Origin: Pseudomonas sp. WS 5079
GTDB taxonomy: Bacteria > Pseudomonadota > Gammaproteobacteria > Pseudomonadales > Pseudomonadaceae
Direction of reading: 5' to 3'
Assembly: GCF_012985465.1 (NCBI RefSeq)
Contig: NZ_JAAQWN010000001.1
Coordinates: 310,001 to 374,000 of the forward strand
Length of the DNA stretch: 64,000 nucleotides
Shown here: positions 8,155 through 17,230 of the stretch, in pieces
Layout: each line of letters opens with the position of its first letter
Position numbering within the stretch: position 1 is the stretch's first letter
Made by a program: the position numbers and the translations under genes
Notes under the pieces: model-generated
Seen by the model: only the letters and a program-made list of their open reading frames with translations
The model's database searches: none
Told to the model about the DNA's origin: nothing

Positions 8155-9564
8155 TCAGCCCTCCACCACCCAGGTGTCCTTGGTTCCGCCGCCTTGCGAC
8201 GAATTGACGATCAATGAGCCTTCACGCAATGCCACGCGGGTCAGGCCGCCTGGCACCAGTCGGGTCTCCTTGCCCGACAGCACGAACGGGCGCAGGTCGA
8301 TATGCCGTGGCGCGATGCCGTTTTCGACAAAGGTCGGGCAGGTGGACAGGCTCAGGGTCGGTTGGGCGATATAGGCATGGGGCCGGGCCTTGATGCGTTG
8401 GCGGAAGTCCTCGATCTCGGCCGCCGAGGCGGCTGGGCCCACCAGCATGCCGTAGCCGCCGGAACCCTGGGTTTCCTTGACCACCAGATCGGGCAAGTGC
8501 GCCAGTACGTGGGACAGTTCATCGGGTTTGCGGCACTGGAAGGTGGGTACGTTTTGCAACACCGGTTCCTCATCCAGATAAAAGCGAATCATCTCTGGCA
8601 CATAGGGGTAGATGGATTTGTCGTCGGCCACCCCGGTGCCGATGGCATTGGCCAGCACCACATTGCCGGCGCAGTAGGCGGCCACCAGGCCGGGCACGCC
8701 GAGCATGGATTCGGGGTTGAAGGCCTGGGGATCGAGGAAGGCGTCGTCGATGCGCCGGTAGATCACATCCACGGGTTTCGGGCCGTCGGTGGTGCGCATG
8801 AACACCTTGAGGTCGTGCACGAACAGGTCGGCACCTTCGACCAACTCGACGCCCATCTCCCGGGCGAGGAACGCGTGTTCGAAAAACGCGCTGTTAAAGC
8901 GCCCGGGGGTCAGCACCACCACATTGGGGCTGTCCAGGCGGCTGGCGCTTTTCAGGGTCTTGAGCAGCAGGTTGGGATAGTGGTCCACCGGCGCGATGCG
9001 CTGCTTGGCAAATACTTCCGGGAACAGGCGCATCATCATCTTGCGGTCTTCGAGCATGTAGCTCACGCCGCTGGGGGTGCGCAGGTTGTCTTCGAGGACG
9101 TAATACGTACCGTCGCCATCGCGCACCAGGTCGACACCGGAGATGTGCGAATAGATATCACGGTGCAGGTCGAGGCCGATCATGGCCTTTTGATAGCCTT
9201 CATTGCCCAGCACCTGCTCGGCGGGAATGATCCCGGCCTTGATAATGCGCTGGTCGTGATAGATATCGGCGAGGAACATGTTCAGCGCATTGACCCGCTG
9301 GATACAGCCGCGTTCGATCACCCTCCACTCACTGGCGGGAATGCTGCGCGGGATGATGTCGAAGGGAATCAGGCGCTCGGTGTCTTGCTCGTCACCGTAC
9401 AGGGTGAAAGTGATCCCGGCGCGGTGGAACAATAGGTCGGCCTCGCGGCGGCGCTGGGCCAGCAGTTCCGGCGGCGTGTTGGCCAGCCAGCGGGAAAAAT
9501 CCTGGTAGTGCGCACGGCACACGCCATTTGCGTCATTCATTTCATCGAAGAAAGATCGAGCCAT
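8155..9564 (-). CDS. Circularly permuted ATP-grasp protein (type 2)
   Basis: A protein of 469 residues in the circularly permuted ATP-grasp family, predicted to form amide bonds using ATP. Visible marks are the early YDEQ-like segment (LYGDEQDTERLIPFD), DLHRDIYSHISGVDLVRDGDG, VLEDNLRTPSGVSYMLEDR, and the glycine-rich VVKETQGSGGYGMLVGP. The ending with TRVALREGSLIVNSSQGGG and a final tryptophan-containing tail is typical. It is first gene of the pair with the alpha-E protein. Upstream AAGGTAATTGG before the ATG is a weak ribosome site. Confidence 0.9.
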   Translation of the reverse strand: MARSFFDEMNDANGVCRAHYQDFSRWLANTPPELLAQRRREADLLFHRAGITFTLYGDEQDTERLIPFDIIPRSIPASEWRVIERGCIQRVNALNMFLADIYHDQRIIKAGIIPAEQVLGNEGYQKAMIGLDLHRDIYSHISGVDLVRDGDGTYYVLEDNLRTPSGVSYMLEDRKMMMRLFPEVFAKQRIAPVDHYPNLLLKTLKSASRLDSPNVVVLTPGRFNSAFFEHAFLAREMGVELVEGADLFVHDLKVFMRTTDGPKPVDVIYRRIDDAFLDPQAFNPESMLGVPGLVAAYCAGNVVLANAIGTGVADDKSIYPYVPEMIRFYLDEEPVLQNVPTFQCRKPDELSHVLAHLPDLVVKETQGSGGYGMLVGPAASAAEIEDFRQRIKARPHAYIAQPTLSLSTCPTFVENGIAPRHIDLRPFVLSGKETRLVPGGLTRVALREGSLIVNSSQGGGTKDTWVVEG

Positions 9565-9939
9565 TCCAATTACCTTGTCAGTGCCGGGTAAAACGCTGCA
9601 GGCACTGCCGCTTTAGAAAACGCATTGTTATGAGCCCGTGGCTTTTGGCGCCAACGGACCTTGTCCTTACTTTCTTGTGGAGTCGGCTCTGAGTCGGGGG
9701 GTAACAGTTGCTCCTGTGTTCACCCTGGCAAGTAGGGAGTAGCAGGAGTAAAGCAATGGCTGTGCCGCAAGCGTGTTTATTGGGATTACACGGTGTATCA
9801 GCCCGTTACTGGAGCGGCCTGGGCAAGCGTGGTGCGTGATAGGCGCAGCATTTGCTTCATAACGGTGCAGGCGATTGACCTGAACTTCGCGCACCGCCGG
9901 TTCTTCTAAGTGGATTACGCACTCTGAGGAATATCGATT
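9565..9939. other. Intergenic region between divergent genes
   Basis: A 375-nt stretch with the starts of the ATP-grasp gene (left) and the membrane protein gene (right) pointing outward, so it must carry both promoters. I see no convincing small gene, RNA or repeat in it. CTGAGGA at 9923-9929 serves the rightward GTG start. Confidence 0.5.
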
Positions 9940-10485
9940 GTGCCCAGGATCATCTCCCCGCACAGCCCGGAATCGGCGCTGGCCGACCACACCGAACACA
10001 ACGCGAAGATCTTCGGCTCGCCCAAGGACCGGTTGGATTTCTATCGTCGGGAAATCCAGTACGAAACCACCATCCTCGCCAACCGTACCGATGCCTACCT
10101 GACGGCGCAGTCGTTTTTGGTGATTGCCTTTGTGTCCTGCATGGGCAACCTCAACCCGGAGTGGGGCAAGCTGTTTACCCTGGTGGTGCCGCTGATGTTG
10201 TCGATGCTTGGCGTGTTCAGCTCGCTCAATGCCTGGCCGGGCATCCGGGCGGCCTACGACATCATTGACCACTGGCACTTCAAGCAGAGCGAACTGTTGC
10301 GCAGCGAGCCGGTGATGGGCCTGGCCTACGATGAGTCGCCGCTGTTCTGCGAGACCGAGTCGTCGCACAAGGGCTATCGCAAGTCATTGCTGTTTTCCGT
10401 GCGCACGCCGTGGTTGTTCACCGTGTTCTGGATGCTGCTGGCAGCGTTTGCGTTCTATATCCAGGTAGACAACCCGGGGGGGTGA
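9940..10485 (+). CDS. Hypothetical membrane protein with about three TM segments
   Basis: 181 residues, function not recognised. The start is GTG. About residues 50-70 (TAQSFLVIAFVSCMGNL) and 73-92 (GKLFTLVVPLMLSMLGVFSS) form a hydrophobic hairpin; a third segment lies near the end (about 155-174, TPWLFTVFWMLLAAFAFYI). The N-terminus is charged and cytosolic-looking (DRLDFYRREIQYETTILANR). The 2TM-plus-helix layout recalls small membrane effector proteins, but nothing in the neighbourhood supports a defence role. Confidence 0.65.
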   Translation: MPRIISPHSPESALADHTEHNAKIFGSPKDRLDFYRREIQYETTILANRTDAYLTAQSFLVIAFVSCMGNLNPEWGKLFTLVVPLMLSMLGVFSSLNAWPGIRAAYDIIDHWHFKQSELLRSEPVMGLAYDESPLFCETESSHKGYRKSLLFSVRTPWLFTVFWMLLAAFAFYIQVDNPGG

Positions 10486-10570
10486 CCATTGATCAGCATG
10501 GGGCCTGCGCACTGAACTTCATCCCGCCGCGCGGCACCTTAACCTTACACCAACGAATAAAGAGGTTCCC

Positions 10571-10798
10571 ATGAGCACTAATGACAGCCAAGACCTGCAA
10601 ACCAGCGGCAGGAACGATCCAGCCATCGCTGACGATGCCCGCAAAGTGCCCACTCCAAGCAACGGGGCCACGGCTCCCAAGGACCCGCAACCCGCCACCG
10701 ACAAGGTGGCCAGGGACAACGAGTACAGCCCGGACTTCAAGCCCGAACGCGAACCCAAGCCCAAGACCGACGCTGACATTGATACCCAGGGCGGCTAG
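10571..10798 (+). CDS. Small hydrophilic Pro/Asp-rich hypothetical protein
   Basis: 75 residues, strongly charged, low complexity and probably disordered (ARKVPTPSNGATAPKDPQPA, KPEREPKPKTDADIDTQGG). AAAGAGG lies 6 nt upstream of the ATG. No hydrophobic core or signal peptide. It precedes a second small acidic gene by 4 nt, suggesting a two-gene unit. No function can be assigned. Confidence 0.6.
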   Translation: MSTNDSQDLQTSGRNDPAIADDARKVPTPSNGATAPKDPQPATDKVARDNEYSPDFKPEREPKPKTDADIDTQGG

Positions 10799-10802
10799 GG
10801 CC

Positions 10803-10931
10803 ATGCATACCCCAACCGAAGAGGAGCCGATCAATGACCCGGGCAATGAAGACCCCGGATCGTTGATGGATGATGCGCAGGTGCCGCTGGTTGATGGGGA
10901 CGACGCCCCAGAAGAGGTCAGCTCCGATTGA
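10803..10931 (+). CDS. Small acidic hypothetical protein
   Basis: 42 residues, very acidic (MHTPTEEEPINDPGNEDPGS, ending DAPEEVSSD). It follows the previous small gene after 4 nt and would be co-transcribed. It has no clear ribosome site of its own apart from the GGGCGGCTAGGGCC just before the ATG. I call it on position and composition only. Confidence 0.4.
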   Translation: MHTPTEEEPINDPGNEDPGSLMDDAQVPLVDGDDAPEEVSSD

Positions 10932-10944
10932 GCTGTACCGCCTT

Positions 10945-11388
10945 CTACGCGCCATCCAAGGGCGGCAACCGACGCTTGACCGGGGTTTTCTTGACGATGG
11001 CGGTGTTGGTCTCGGCATAGCCGTTGAGCCGGTCAAGCAAGGTATCCAGCTGGTCCATGGTGCGTACGTGCAGCCGTGCGATAAAACAGTCGTCGCCGGT
11101 GACTTTGTCGCACTCGGTAAACTGCGGTATTGCCTGGATCTGCCGCTCCACTTCCTCTAATTGGCCGGGCAGGGGGCGGATGCGCACGATGGCTTGCAGC
11201 AAATAGCCGAAGTGTTTGGGGTCGATATCCACCGTATAGCCCTTCAGAACACCGCGTTCCTCCAGGCGTCGCAATCGCTCGCCAACGCTGGGCGAGGACA
11301 GGCCGGTAATCCCCGCCAGGGTCTTGAGCGTGCAGCGCGAGTCGTCCATCAGGGCGGCAATCAGTTGTTGGTCAATAACATCAATCAT
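10945..11388 (-). CDS. Lrp/AsnC family transcriptional regulator
   Basis: About 147 residues: an N-terminal winged HTH (TLKTLAGITGLSSPSVGERL, RRLEERGVLKGY) followed by a RAM/AsnC effector domain (ECDKVTGDDCFIARLHVRTM), where amino acids usually bind. The Met at 11388 (MIDVIDQQLI) has AAGGAGC about 6 nt upstream; six upstream codons in frame are unlikely to be used. It is divergent from the EamA exporter gene, with 131 nt between, so it probably controls that gene and itself. Confidence 0.9.
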   Translation of the reverse strand: MIDVIDQQLIAALMDDSRCTLKTLAGITGLSSPSVGERLRRLEERGVLKGYTVDIDPKHFGYLLQAIVRIRPLPGQLEEVERQIQAIPQFTECDKVTGDDCFIARLHVRTMDQLDTLLDRLNGYAETNTAIVKKTPVKRRLPPLDGA

Positions 11389-11519
11389 CCTGGGCTCCTT
11401 AACCAAACCTGCTATTTCACCTAATAAGAATAGGCGCTGACTACCTTTGGCCTTATTCAGGCGCTGGAGCCTGATCGACGCAGATTGCCATAATTTAGCC
11501 TCATTCGAGGAGCTTAATC

Positions 11520-12428
11520 ATGGACACATCCATACGTCGCGGCTCATGGGAAATGGTCGGCGCCATGCTGATCTCCGGCACGATCGGCTGGTTCGTGCTG
11601 GTGTCTGGCGTGTCGGTCATTGAGGTGGTGTTCTGGCGTTGCGTCATTGGCGCCTTGACCCTGTTGCTGGTGTGCTGGCGCCTGGGGTATTTGCGCAGTA
11701 CATGGCTGAGTTATTCAACACTCGGCTGGGCCATGTTGAGCGGCGTGGCCATCGTGGGTAACTGGCTGTTGCTGTTTGCGTCCTATGCCAAGGCGTCGAT
11801 TGCCATCAGCACGGCGGTCTATAACGTTCAGCCATTTATGCTGGTGATCCTCGCGGCGCTGTTGCTTGGCGAAAAAATCACCGTACAGAACCTGGCGTGG
11901 CTGAGCGTGTCATTCATGGGCATGTTGGCTATCGTCACCGCCCATGGCGAGCAGCAGGGCAGCGGTGATCAATACCTGTGGGGTGTGGCCCAGGCGCTGG
12001 GCGCGGCCCTTTTGTATGCCATCGCCGCACTGATCATCAAGCGCCTGAAGGCTGTGCCGCCCCATCTTCTGGCGCTGATTCAAGTGAGTACCGGTGCGGT
12101 GCTGTTGGTGCCGCTGGTTTCGTGGCACAGCCTTTGGGCGCCGGTTGATGCCTGGGCGGCGCTGTTGACACTGGGGGTGGTGCACACCGGCCTGATGTAT
12201 GTGCTGCTCTATGGTGCGATTCAAAAGCTGCCGACGGCATTGACCGGGGCGCTGTCGTTCATCTACCCGATTGCGGCGATTCTGGTTGACTGGATGGCCT
12301 ACGGGCATCGTCTGGGCTGGGCCCAATGGCTGGGGGTTGCGGCAATATTGCTAGCGGCGGCGGGGTTGCAGCGAGGCTGGTGGTGGCGTGCTGAACACGA
12401 TCTGCCGCCATCCAGGCGCCCCTTGTAG
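11520..12428 (+). CDS. EamA/DMT family transporter
   Basis: 302 residues with about ten hydrophobic segments in two EamA repeats (first GAMLISGTIGWFVLVSGVSV, second WGVAQALGAALLYAIAALII). These inner-membrane carriers usually export amino acids or related metabolites. GAGGAGC lies 6 nt before the ATG. The gene is divergent from an Lrp-type regulator, which fits an amino-acid exporter. Its stop lies inside the left arm of the REPIN that follows. Confidence 0.88.
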   Translation: MDTSIRRGSWEMVGAMLISGTIGWFVLVSGVSVIEVVFWRCVIGALTLLLVCWRLGYLRSTWLSYSTLGWAMLSGVAIVGNWLLLFASYAKASIAISTAVYNVQPFMLVILAALLLGEKITVQNLAWLSVSFMGMLAIVTAHGEQQGSGDQYLWGVAQALGAALLYAIAALIIKRLKAVPPHLLALIQVSTGAVLLVPLVSWHSLWAPVDAWAALLTLGVVHTGLMYVLLYGAIQKLPTALTGALSFIYPIAAILVDWMAYGHRLGWAQWLGVAAILLAAAGLQRGWWWRAEHDLPPSRRPL

Positions 12429-12492
12429 GAGCCGGCTTGCCGGCGATAGCGCCTTCCAGATCGCCATCGCCGGCAAGCCGGCTCCTACAAGG
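12421..12492. repeat. REPIN with perfect 27-bp arms
   Basis: The left arm starts CCTTGTAGGAGCCGGCTTGC at 12421 and runs to 12447; its exact reverse complement fills 12466-12492, with an 18-nt loop. The left arm overlaps the stop codon of the EamA gene, and the right arm ends 7 nt before the end of rlhA. The element therefore separates two convergent genes and may end transcription from both. Confidence 0.9.
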
Positions 12493-12499
12493 GCGTGGG

Positions 12500-14503
12500 T
12501 CAGTGCGGTGCGCGGGGGATGGTCTTGAGCAGGTCCGCCGGGCTGATATGCCCCACGACCTGCTGCTGCACACCGCTGCCCGGCAACGGCAGGTCGAGGA
12601 TATGGCCCTTGATCTTGCCCACCACGTGCATTTCACAAGGCTTGCAGTCGAATTTCAGGGTCAGTACTTCGTCGCCATGAATCAGCTGCATCGGCGCGAC
12701 CTTGGTCCGTACGCCGGTCACGCCCTTGGCCTGCTTGGGGCACAGGTTGAAGGAGAAACGCAGGCAGTGCTTGGTGATCATCACCGGCACTTCACCGGTT
12801 TCTTCGTGGGCCTCGTAGGCTGCGTCGATCAACTTCACGCCGTGGCGGTGATAGAAATCGCGGGCCTTCTGGTTGTAGACGTTGGCCAGGAACGACAGGT
12901 GCGATTCCGGGTACACCGGCGGCGGTGTGGTTTCGGCCTTGCGACCACCACGGGGGTGGGCCTCGACACGGGCCACGGTCAGCGCTTCGATCACATCGCG
13001 GCGCAAGGCCTTGAGTTGCGAGTTGGGAATGAAGTACGCCTGCGGCGCATCCAGCTCGATCGCCGTGGCGTGATACTGGGTGGTGCCCAGTTGGCCAAGC
13101 AGGTCGCGCAGGGTGTCCAGTGCCTGTTCCGGCTTGTTGGCCACGCCGAACGGGCCGGGCAGGGTGGTGCTGGCGCTCACGCCTTCTTCACTGGTGGCGG
13201 TCAGTTGCAGTTGGTCTTCGCGCAGGCACGCCTGCCAGGACACGCCAATCCGGCGCTCGGCCGAGGTCTTGAGCAACGCTTGCTGCCAGTTATGGTCGAG
13301 GTTGCGGTTGAGCGGGTGATTCGGTCGTAGTTGATGCAGGCCCGCCGGCATTTCGTTGGGCTCGACACGGTAGCGGTAGCGCTTTTCGCCGTCTTCTTCG
13401 AACTCGCCTTTAGGCTCGGCGATATTGGCGCGAAAACCTACGACTTCGCGCTTGATCAGCACGTTCAGGCCGTCACCGTTGGACAGCGGCTCGTGGGTGA
13501 TTACCTGCAAGTCGCGTTTGCCGGCTTTTTCCACCACACCTACCGGCAAGCCGGTAAAGGTCGGGGTGTCGAAGGCGCCGATATCAATCTTGCGGTCGCT
13601 GACGAAGTAGTCGGTGCTGCCGCGGTGGAAGGTCTTTTCCGGGTCTGGCAGGAAGAAATGCGCAGTGCGGCCGCTGGAGGCGCGGGCCAGGTCCGGGCGG
13701 TCTTCGAGGATTTCGTCCAGGCGCTGGCGGTAATAGGCGGTGATGTTCTTCACATAGCCCATGTCTTTGTAGCGGCCCTCGATCTTGAACGAGCGCACGC
13801 CGGCATCCACCAGGGCGCGCAGGTTGGCGCTCTGGTTGTTGTCTTTCATCGACAACAGGTGTTTTTCAAAGGCGACGACGCGGCCCTGGTCATCCTTGAG
13901 GGTGTAGGGCAGGCGGCAGGCCTGGGAGCAGTCGCCACGGTTCGCGCTACGGCCGTTTTGCGCGTGGGAAATATTGCACTGCCCGGAGAACGCCACGCAC
14001 AACGCGCCGTGGATGAAGAACTCGATGGCGGCATCGGTTTCATCGGCAATCGCACGGATTTCCTGAAGGTTCAGCTCGCGGGCCAGCACCAGTTGGGAGA
14101 ACCCGGCCTGGTCGAGGAACTTGGCCCGGTTCAGGGTGCGGATGTCGGTCTGGGTGCTGGCATGCAGCTCGATGGGCGGGATATCCAGCTCCATCACGCC
14201 CAGGTCCTGGACGATCAACGCATCAACCCCGGCATCGTACAACTGGTGGATCAGCTTGCGCGCTGGCTCCAGTTCGTCGTCATGCAGGATGGTGTTGATG
14301 GTGGTGAACACGCGGGCGTGGTAACGACGGGCGAACTCCACCAGTTGGGCGATCTCGCTCACGTCGTTGCAGGCGTTGTGGCGCGCACCGAAGCTCGGGC
14401 CGCCGATATACACAGCGTCGGCGCCGTGCAGGATAGCCTCGCGCGCGATGGCGACATCGCGGGCAGGGCTGAGCAATTCCAGATGATGCTTGGGCAAGGA
14501 CAT
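12500..14503 (-). CDS. rlhA: RlhA, 23S rRNA 5-hydroxycytidine C2501 synthase (U32 family)
   Basis: 667 residues. The sequence agrees with E. coli RlhA (YdcP) over its length as far as I recall it: LELLSPARDVAIAREAILHG at the start, FFIHGALCVAFSGQC, SANRGDCSQACRLPYTLKDD, SFKIEGRYKDMGYVKNITA, HRGSTDYFV, and the Cys-containing tail FNLCPKQAKG...KFDCKPCEMHV. The cysteines fit the Fe-S centre of U32 hydroxylases. RlhA adds a hydroxyl to C2501 of 23S rRNA using prephenate-linked chemistry. The long C-terminal part separates it from the shorter TrhP. I start at the Met at 14503; the frame stays open upstream into the intergenic region. Confidence 0.93.
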   Translation of the reverse strand: MSLPKHHLELLSPARDVAIAREAILHGADAVYIGGPSFGARHNACNDVSEIAQLVEFARRYHARVFTTINTILHDDELEPARKLIHQLYDAGVDALIVQDLGVMELDIPPIELHASTQTDIRTLNRAKFLDQAGFSQLVLARELNLQEIRAIADETDAAIEFFIHGALCVAFSGQCNISHAQNGRSANRGDCSQACRLPYTLKDDQGRVVAFEKHLLSMKDNNQSANLRALVDAGVRSFKIEGRYKDMGYVKNITAYYRQRLDEILEDRPDLARASSGRTAHFFLPDPEKTFHRGSTDYFVSDRKIDIGAFDTPTFTGLPVGVVEKAGKRDLQVITHEPLSNGDGLNVLIKREVVGFRANIAEPKGEFEEDGEKRYRYRVEPNEMPAGLHQLRPNHPLNRNLDHNWQQALLKTSAERRIGVSWQACLREDQLQLTATSEEGVSASTTLPGPFGVANKPEQALDTLRDLLGQLGTTQYHATAIELDAPQAYFIPNSQLKALRRDVIEALTVARVEAHPRGGRKAETTPPPVYPESHLSFLANVYNQKARDFYHRHGVKLIDAAYEAHEETGEVPVMITKHCLRFSFNLCPKQAKGVTGVRTKVAPMQLIHGDEVLTLKFDCKPCEMHVVGKIKGHILDLPLPGSGVQQQVVGHISPADLLKTIPRAPH

Positions 14504-14597
14504 AGTTTTTTTAGTCAGGCTTGTCACGGTTGAGGTGCGCATTGTAGCCGTGAATCGCCTGACCGGCACCCGCTGGATGCCCAATAACCTGCCGGGC

Positions 14598-14972
14598 TCA
14601 GCCCTTGGCGGCCATCGCCGTGACTTCCACGCGCATGCCTTCGACCGCCAATGCGGCCACGCCAATAGCCGCACGCACCGGCCAGGGTTGGGCGAAGAAG
14701 CGCTTGTACACCTCGTTGAATGCGGCGCGATCGGCCATGTCAGTGAGGTAGATGGTCAAGTGCATGACCCGGTCCATGGAGCTGCCTGCACGTTCAAGGG
14801 CGACCTTGAGGGCTTGCAAGGTGCATTCACTTTGCACGGTGATATCGCCCAGCTCCAGGCTGCCATCGGCACGCACGGGGATTTGGGTGGAGACCAGGAT
14901 GCCGTTGAAGCCGATCACGTCGGATGAGATGGAGTCGGGGTCGAGGTCGGGGGTGTAGTCTAGGTGGCTCAT
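14598..14972 (-). CDS. RidA family protein
   Basis: About 124 residues with the RidA/YjgF fold. It has the typical TLQALKVALERAGSSMDRVM and YLTDMADRAAFNEVYKRFF segments and ends PVRAAIGVAALAVEGMRVEV. In this family the catalytic Arg (usually in RxxxxV near the end) supports imine/enamine hydrolysis; here PVRAAIGV supplies it. The Met at 14972 follows AAGAG. It lies 94 nt upstream of rlhA on the same strand. The substrate class within Rid is not clear. Confidence 0.88.
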   Translation of the reverse strand: MSHLDYTPDLDPDSISSDVIGFNGILVSTQIPVRADGSLELGDITVQSECTLQALKVALERAGSSMDRVMHLTIYLTDMADRAAFNEVYKRFFAQPWPVRAAIGVAALAVEGMRVEVTAMAAKG

Positions 14973-15202
14973 GGGGGCTCTTTTATTCAAGAAGTGGATC
15001 AGGCCGGCAGTTTACCCGGGGGCAACGTGTGCCACAGCTGATTTGAGAGTTAGATGATGTCGAAAGCGGCTGGCTAAAATGCCACTATTGCGCACAAGTA
15101 CTTTGCTGGCCTGGACATTGGAGCTTTAAAGACATGACGGTTAAACATTATCCATCAAGGCTTATCCTAGTAGGCGAACCAAATACCGTTAGGAACCCCC
15201 TC

Positions 15203-15532
15203 ATGCATTTATTTATCCGAGCGGCGCTGTTGCCAGTGGCCATTTTTGTCCTCGACGCACACGCCCAGACGGGACCTTCGTTCAAGTGCAGCGCGAACTT
15301 GAGCAGCTCAATAGAGACGCTGATCTGCGCCAGCGAAGCGCTTAGCGCCCTTGATCGCCAAATGGCGAGCACCTACAGCGCCGCGCTGAAAAAGGCCGGT
15401 AGCCAGGCCAAGATGCTCAAGGCCGAACAACGTGGCTGGATCAAGGGCCGCAACGACTGCTGGAAGGCTGACGACAAACAGGCCTGCGTGCGCGACAGTT
15501 ACAAGCAGCGGTTGGTTGAACTGCAGCAATGA
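15203..15532 (+). CDS. LprI-like exported protein (DUF1311)
   Basis: About 109 residues. The signal peptide MHLFIRAALLPVAIFVLDAH is followed by a mature domain with the LprI pattern: KCSANLSSSIETLICASEAL, then LDRQMASTYSAALK, RGWIKGRNDCW and ACVRDSYKQRLVEL. Four cysteines suggest two disulfides in the periplasm. Family members bind and inhibit lysozyme or have unknown roles. The start at 15203 follows AGGAA; an upstream ATG at 15134 would mask the signal peptide. It overlaps the next gene by 4 nt (ATGA). Confidence 0.82.
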   Translation: MHLFIRAALLPVAIFVLDAHAQTGPSFKCSANLSSSIETLICASEALSALDRQMASTYSAALKKAGSQAKMLKAEQRGWIKGRNDCWKADDKQACVRDSYKQRLVELQQ

Positions 15533-16146
15533 ATCGTCTGCTGTTTGTTGCTCTGGATGGGCCCAAGGGCACCGGCAAAACCACACTGTTGGAAGCCGTT
15601 ACCAAAGCACTAAGGGCGGACAACAAAAAGGTCATCCGACTGTGCGAGAAAAAAAGCGATCCCTTTAGACGGGAAACAATGGCCCTCGTTAACACGCTGG
15701 TCAGAAATCCCTCGCGGGACCTGGAGTGGGAGATTTGTGAACGCCTCGCGGACAGCCGTGCGTGGATTTCTCAACACGTCCTGGCTAAACAGCTACCCGG
15801 TAGCATTGTGTTGATTGATCGCTGGTACCCATCCGATGCAGCGTTTCGCCGCATAGTGCCGTTTGCAGAGGTTCTGCAATTGAACATTGACCGAAACGTG
15901 CAAGTACCGGACTTGCATGTGGGGATTGTCACCGCACCTGGGGTTTCATGGGCGAGGGCTGCGGCGCGACGGCGTGGGCTGAGCAGCACGGTGATCCATA
16001 GGTTGGAAGAACATGTGGCGTGTACCGAGGCGTTCGAGCGAGCGGTTGCGAATCACGGTTGGGTTTTATGTCGGAATGAAGGATCGATCGAAGACGCAAC
16101 AAGGCAGGTGGTTGCTGAGATCTATAGAGTACTTAGTGTCTCGTGA
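15529..16146 (+). CDS. Thymidylate/nucleoside kinase-like P-loop protein
   Basis: 205 residues. Walker A is GPKGTGKTT near the N-terminus, and IDRWYPSDAAF (about 98-108) matches the DR(Y/W) motif of thymidylate and deoxynucleoside kinases. The lid region has Arg-rich RAAARRRGLSS. It is not the housekeeping Tmk by sequence feel, so it may phosphorylate another nucleotide. The 4-nt overlap with the LprI-like gene implies coupled translation, an odd pairing of a periplasmic and a cytosolic protein. Confidence 0.75.
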   Translation: MNRLLFVALDGPKGTGKTTLLEAVTKALRADNKKVIRLCEKKSDPFRRETMALVNTLVRNPSRDLEWEICERLADSRAWISQHVLAKQLPGSIVLIDRWYPSDAAFRRIVPFAEVLQLNIDRNVQVPDLHVGIVTAPGVSWARAAARRRGLSSTVIHRLEEHVACTEAFERAVANHGWVLCRNEGSIEDATRQVVAEIYRVLSVS

Positions 16147-16403
16147 TTACTTTGGAAGTATAGGTTTACCGTATCCAGAGTATTTTGTGGTGTTTGCCGG
16201 GTTAACACGGGAGCCGGTCTTGTTTCTGTTGATAATTACCTGCGAACTTCGCGCGATTGAGGCGTGATCGTTAGCCGCGGGATGAAAGCTGATCAACTTA
16301 TGTAGTTTGACTGAAGTCCATAAATTTTTAACAAAGGTTTACATATGTGCTTTAGTTCGTCAGGTAAGGTCTGCTGCAATTAACGCAACTTGGTCGACGC
16401 TCA

Positions 16404-17069
16404 ATGCACTCCAGCAATAACCCGGTAAACCCTGAGCTGATAAACATCAGGCGACTGTTTGCAACTCCCCTGGCCTGTCTCCAGTACCCCGATGCAGAAG
16501 AACTCAATGCAGAGCTCAAAACCCTGATCACCTGTCGCATGGCGAGCGATCAGGGCGGCACGCAGCGTAGTAACGACGGCGGCTGGCAGTCGGCCAGCGA
16601 CTTCCCGGAATGGGGCGGGCAGGCCTGCGATGCGTTGGTCGGCTTTGCCAAGGAGTTCGCCACTCAACTGACGGCGGTGCATAGCGAGCAGTACGGCTTA
16701 ACTGAACCGAGTTTTGCATGGAAACTCAATGCCTGGGTAAACGTTAACCAGGCGGGCCACAGCAATGCGTTGCATGGCCACCCGGGGGCATTTTGGTCGG
16801 GGGTTTATTGGGTGGATGCGGGCGGGCGAGAGGAGGATCCGGCTGTTGGCGGTGACCTGGAGTTTATCGACCCACGCGGTATGGTTGCATCGACCTACAA
16901 TCCTGCGTTGCGCATGAGAGTGGAAGATTGTCTTACCGCCGGTTTTAGTACGACTTATGCCGCTACCAGCGGAACGTTCATTATGTTCCCGTCGTGGCTG
17001 ATGCATTCCGTAAGACGTTTTGAAGGGACGCGTCCGCGTATTTCTATTGCCTTTAATTTTGGCGCTTGA
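16404..17069 (+). CDS. Putative 2OG-Fe(II) oxygenase (TIGR02466-type)
   Basis: 221 residues. The double-stranded beta-helix iron site is visible: LHGHPGAFWSGVYWV (first His region), GGDLEFIDPRG, then FPSWLMHSVRRFEGTRPRIS with the distal His and the Arg that binds 2-oxoglutarate. These are the marks of phytanoyl/TIGR02466-like oxygenases that hydroxylate unknown substrates. A 257-nt non-coding stretch lies upstream, somewhat AT-rich, in which I see no gene. Confidence 0.82.
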   Translation: MHSSNNPVNPELINIRRLFATPLACLQYPDAEELNAELKTLITCRMASDQGGTQRSNDGGWQSASDFPEWGGQACDALVGFAKEFATQLTAVHSEQYGLTEPSFAWKLNAWVNVNQAGHSNALHGHPGAFWSGVYWVDAGGREEDPAVGGDLEFIDPRGMVASTYNPALRMRVEDCLTAGFSTTYAATSGTFIMFPSWLMHSVRRFEGTRPRISIAFNFGA

Positions 17070-17230
17070 GTTACCCACCTTCTTTTGATCATGCTGGCTT
17101 TGCGTCTGCCTACCATCGCATTATCCGGATTCACCGGAATATATTTCCCGAACTGAGTCGATTATCAAGAAATCCCCTCATAGATATTCTGTGGTCATTG
17201 GCACCACCGACTATCTACGAGGAGACACTG

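Noticed and set aside
13331..14533. 400-codon rightward frame opposite rlhA
   Set aside because: Shadow of rlhA, which agrees with a known family over its full length.
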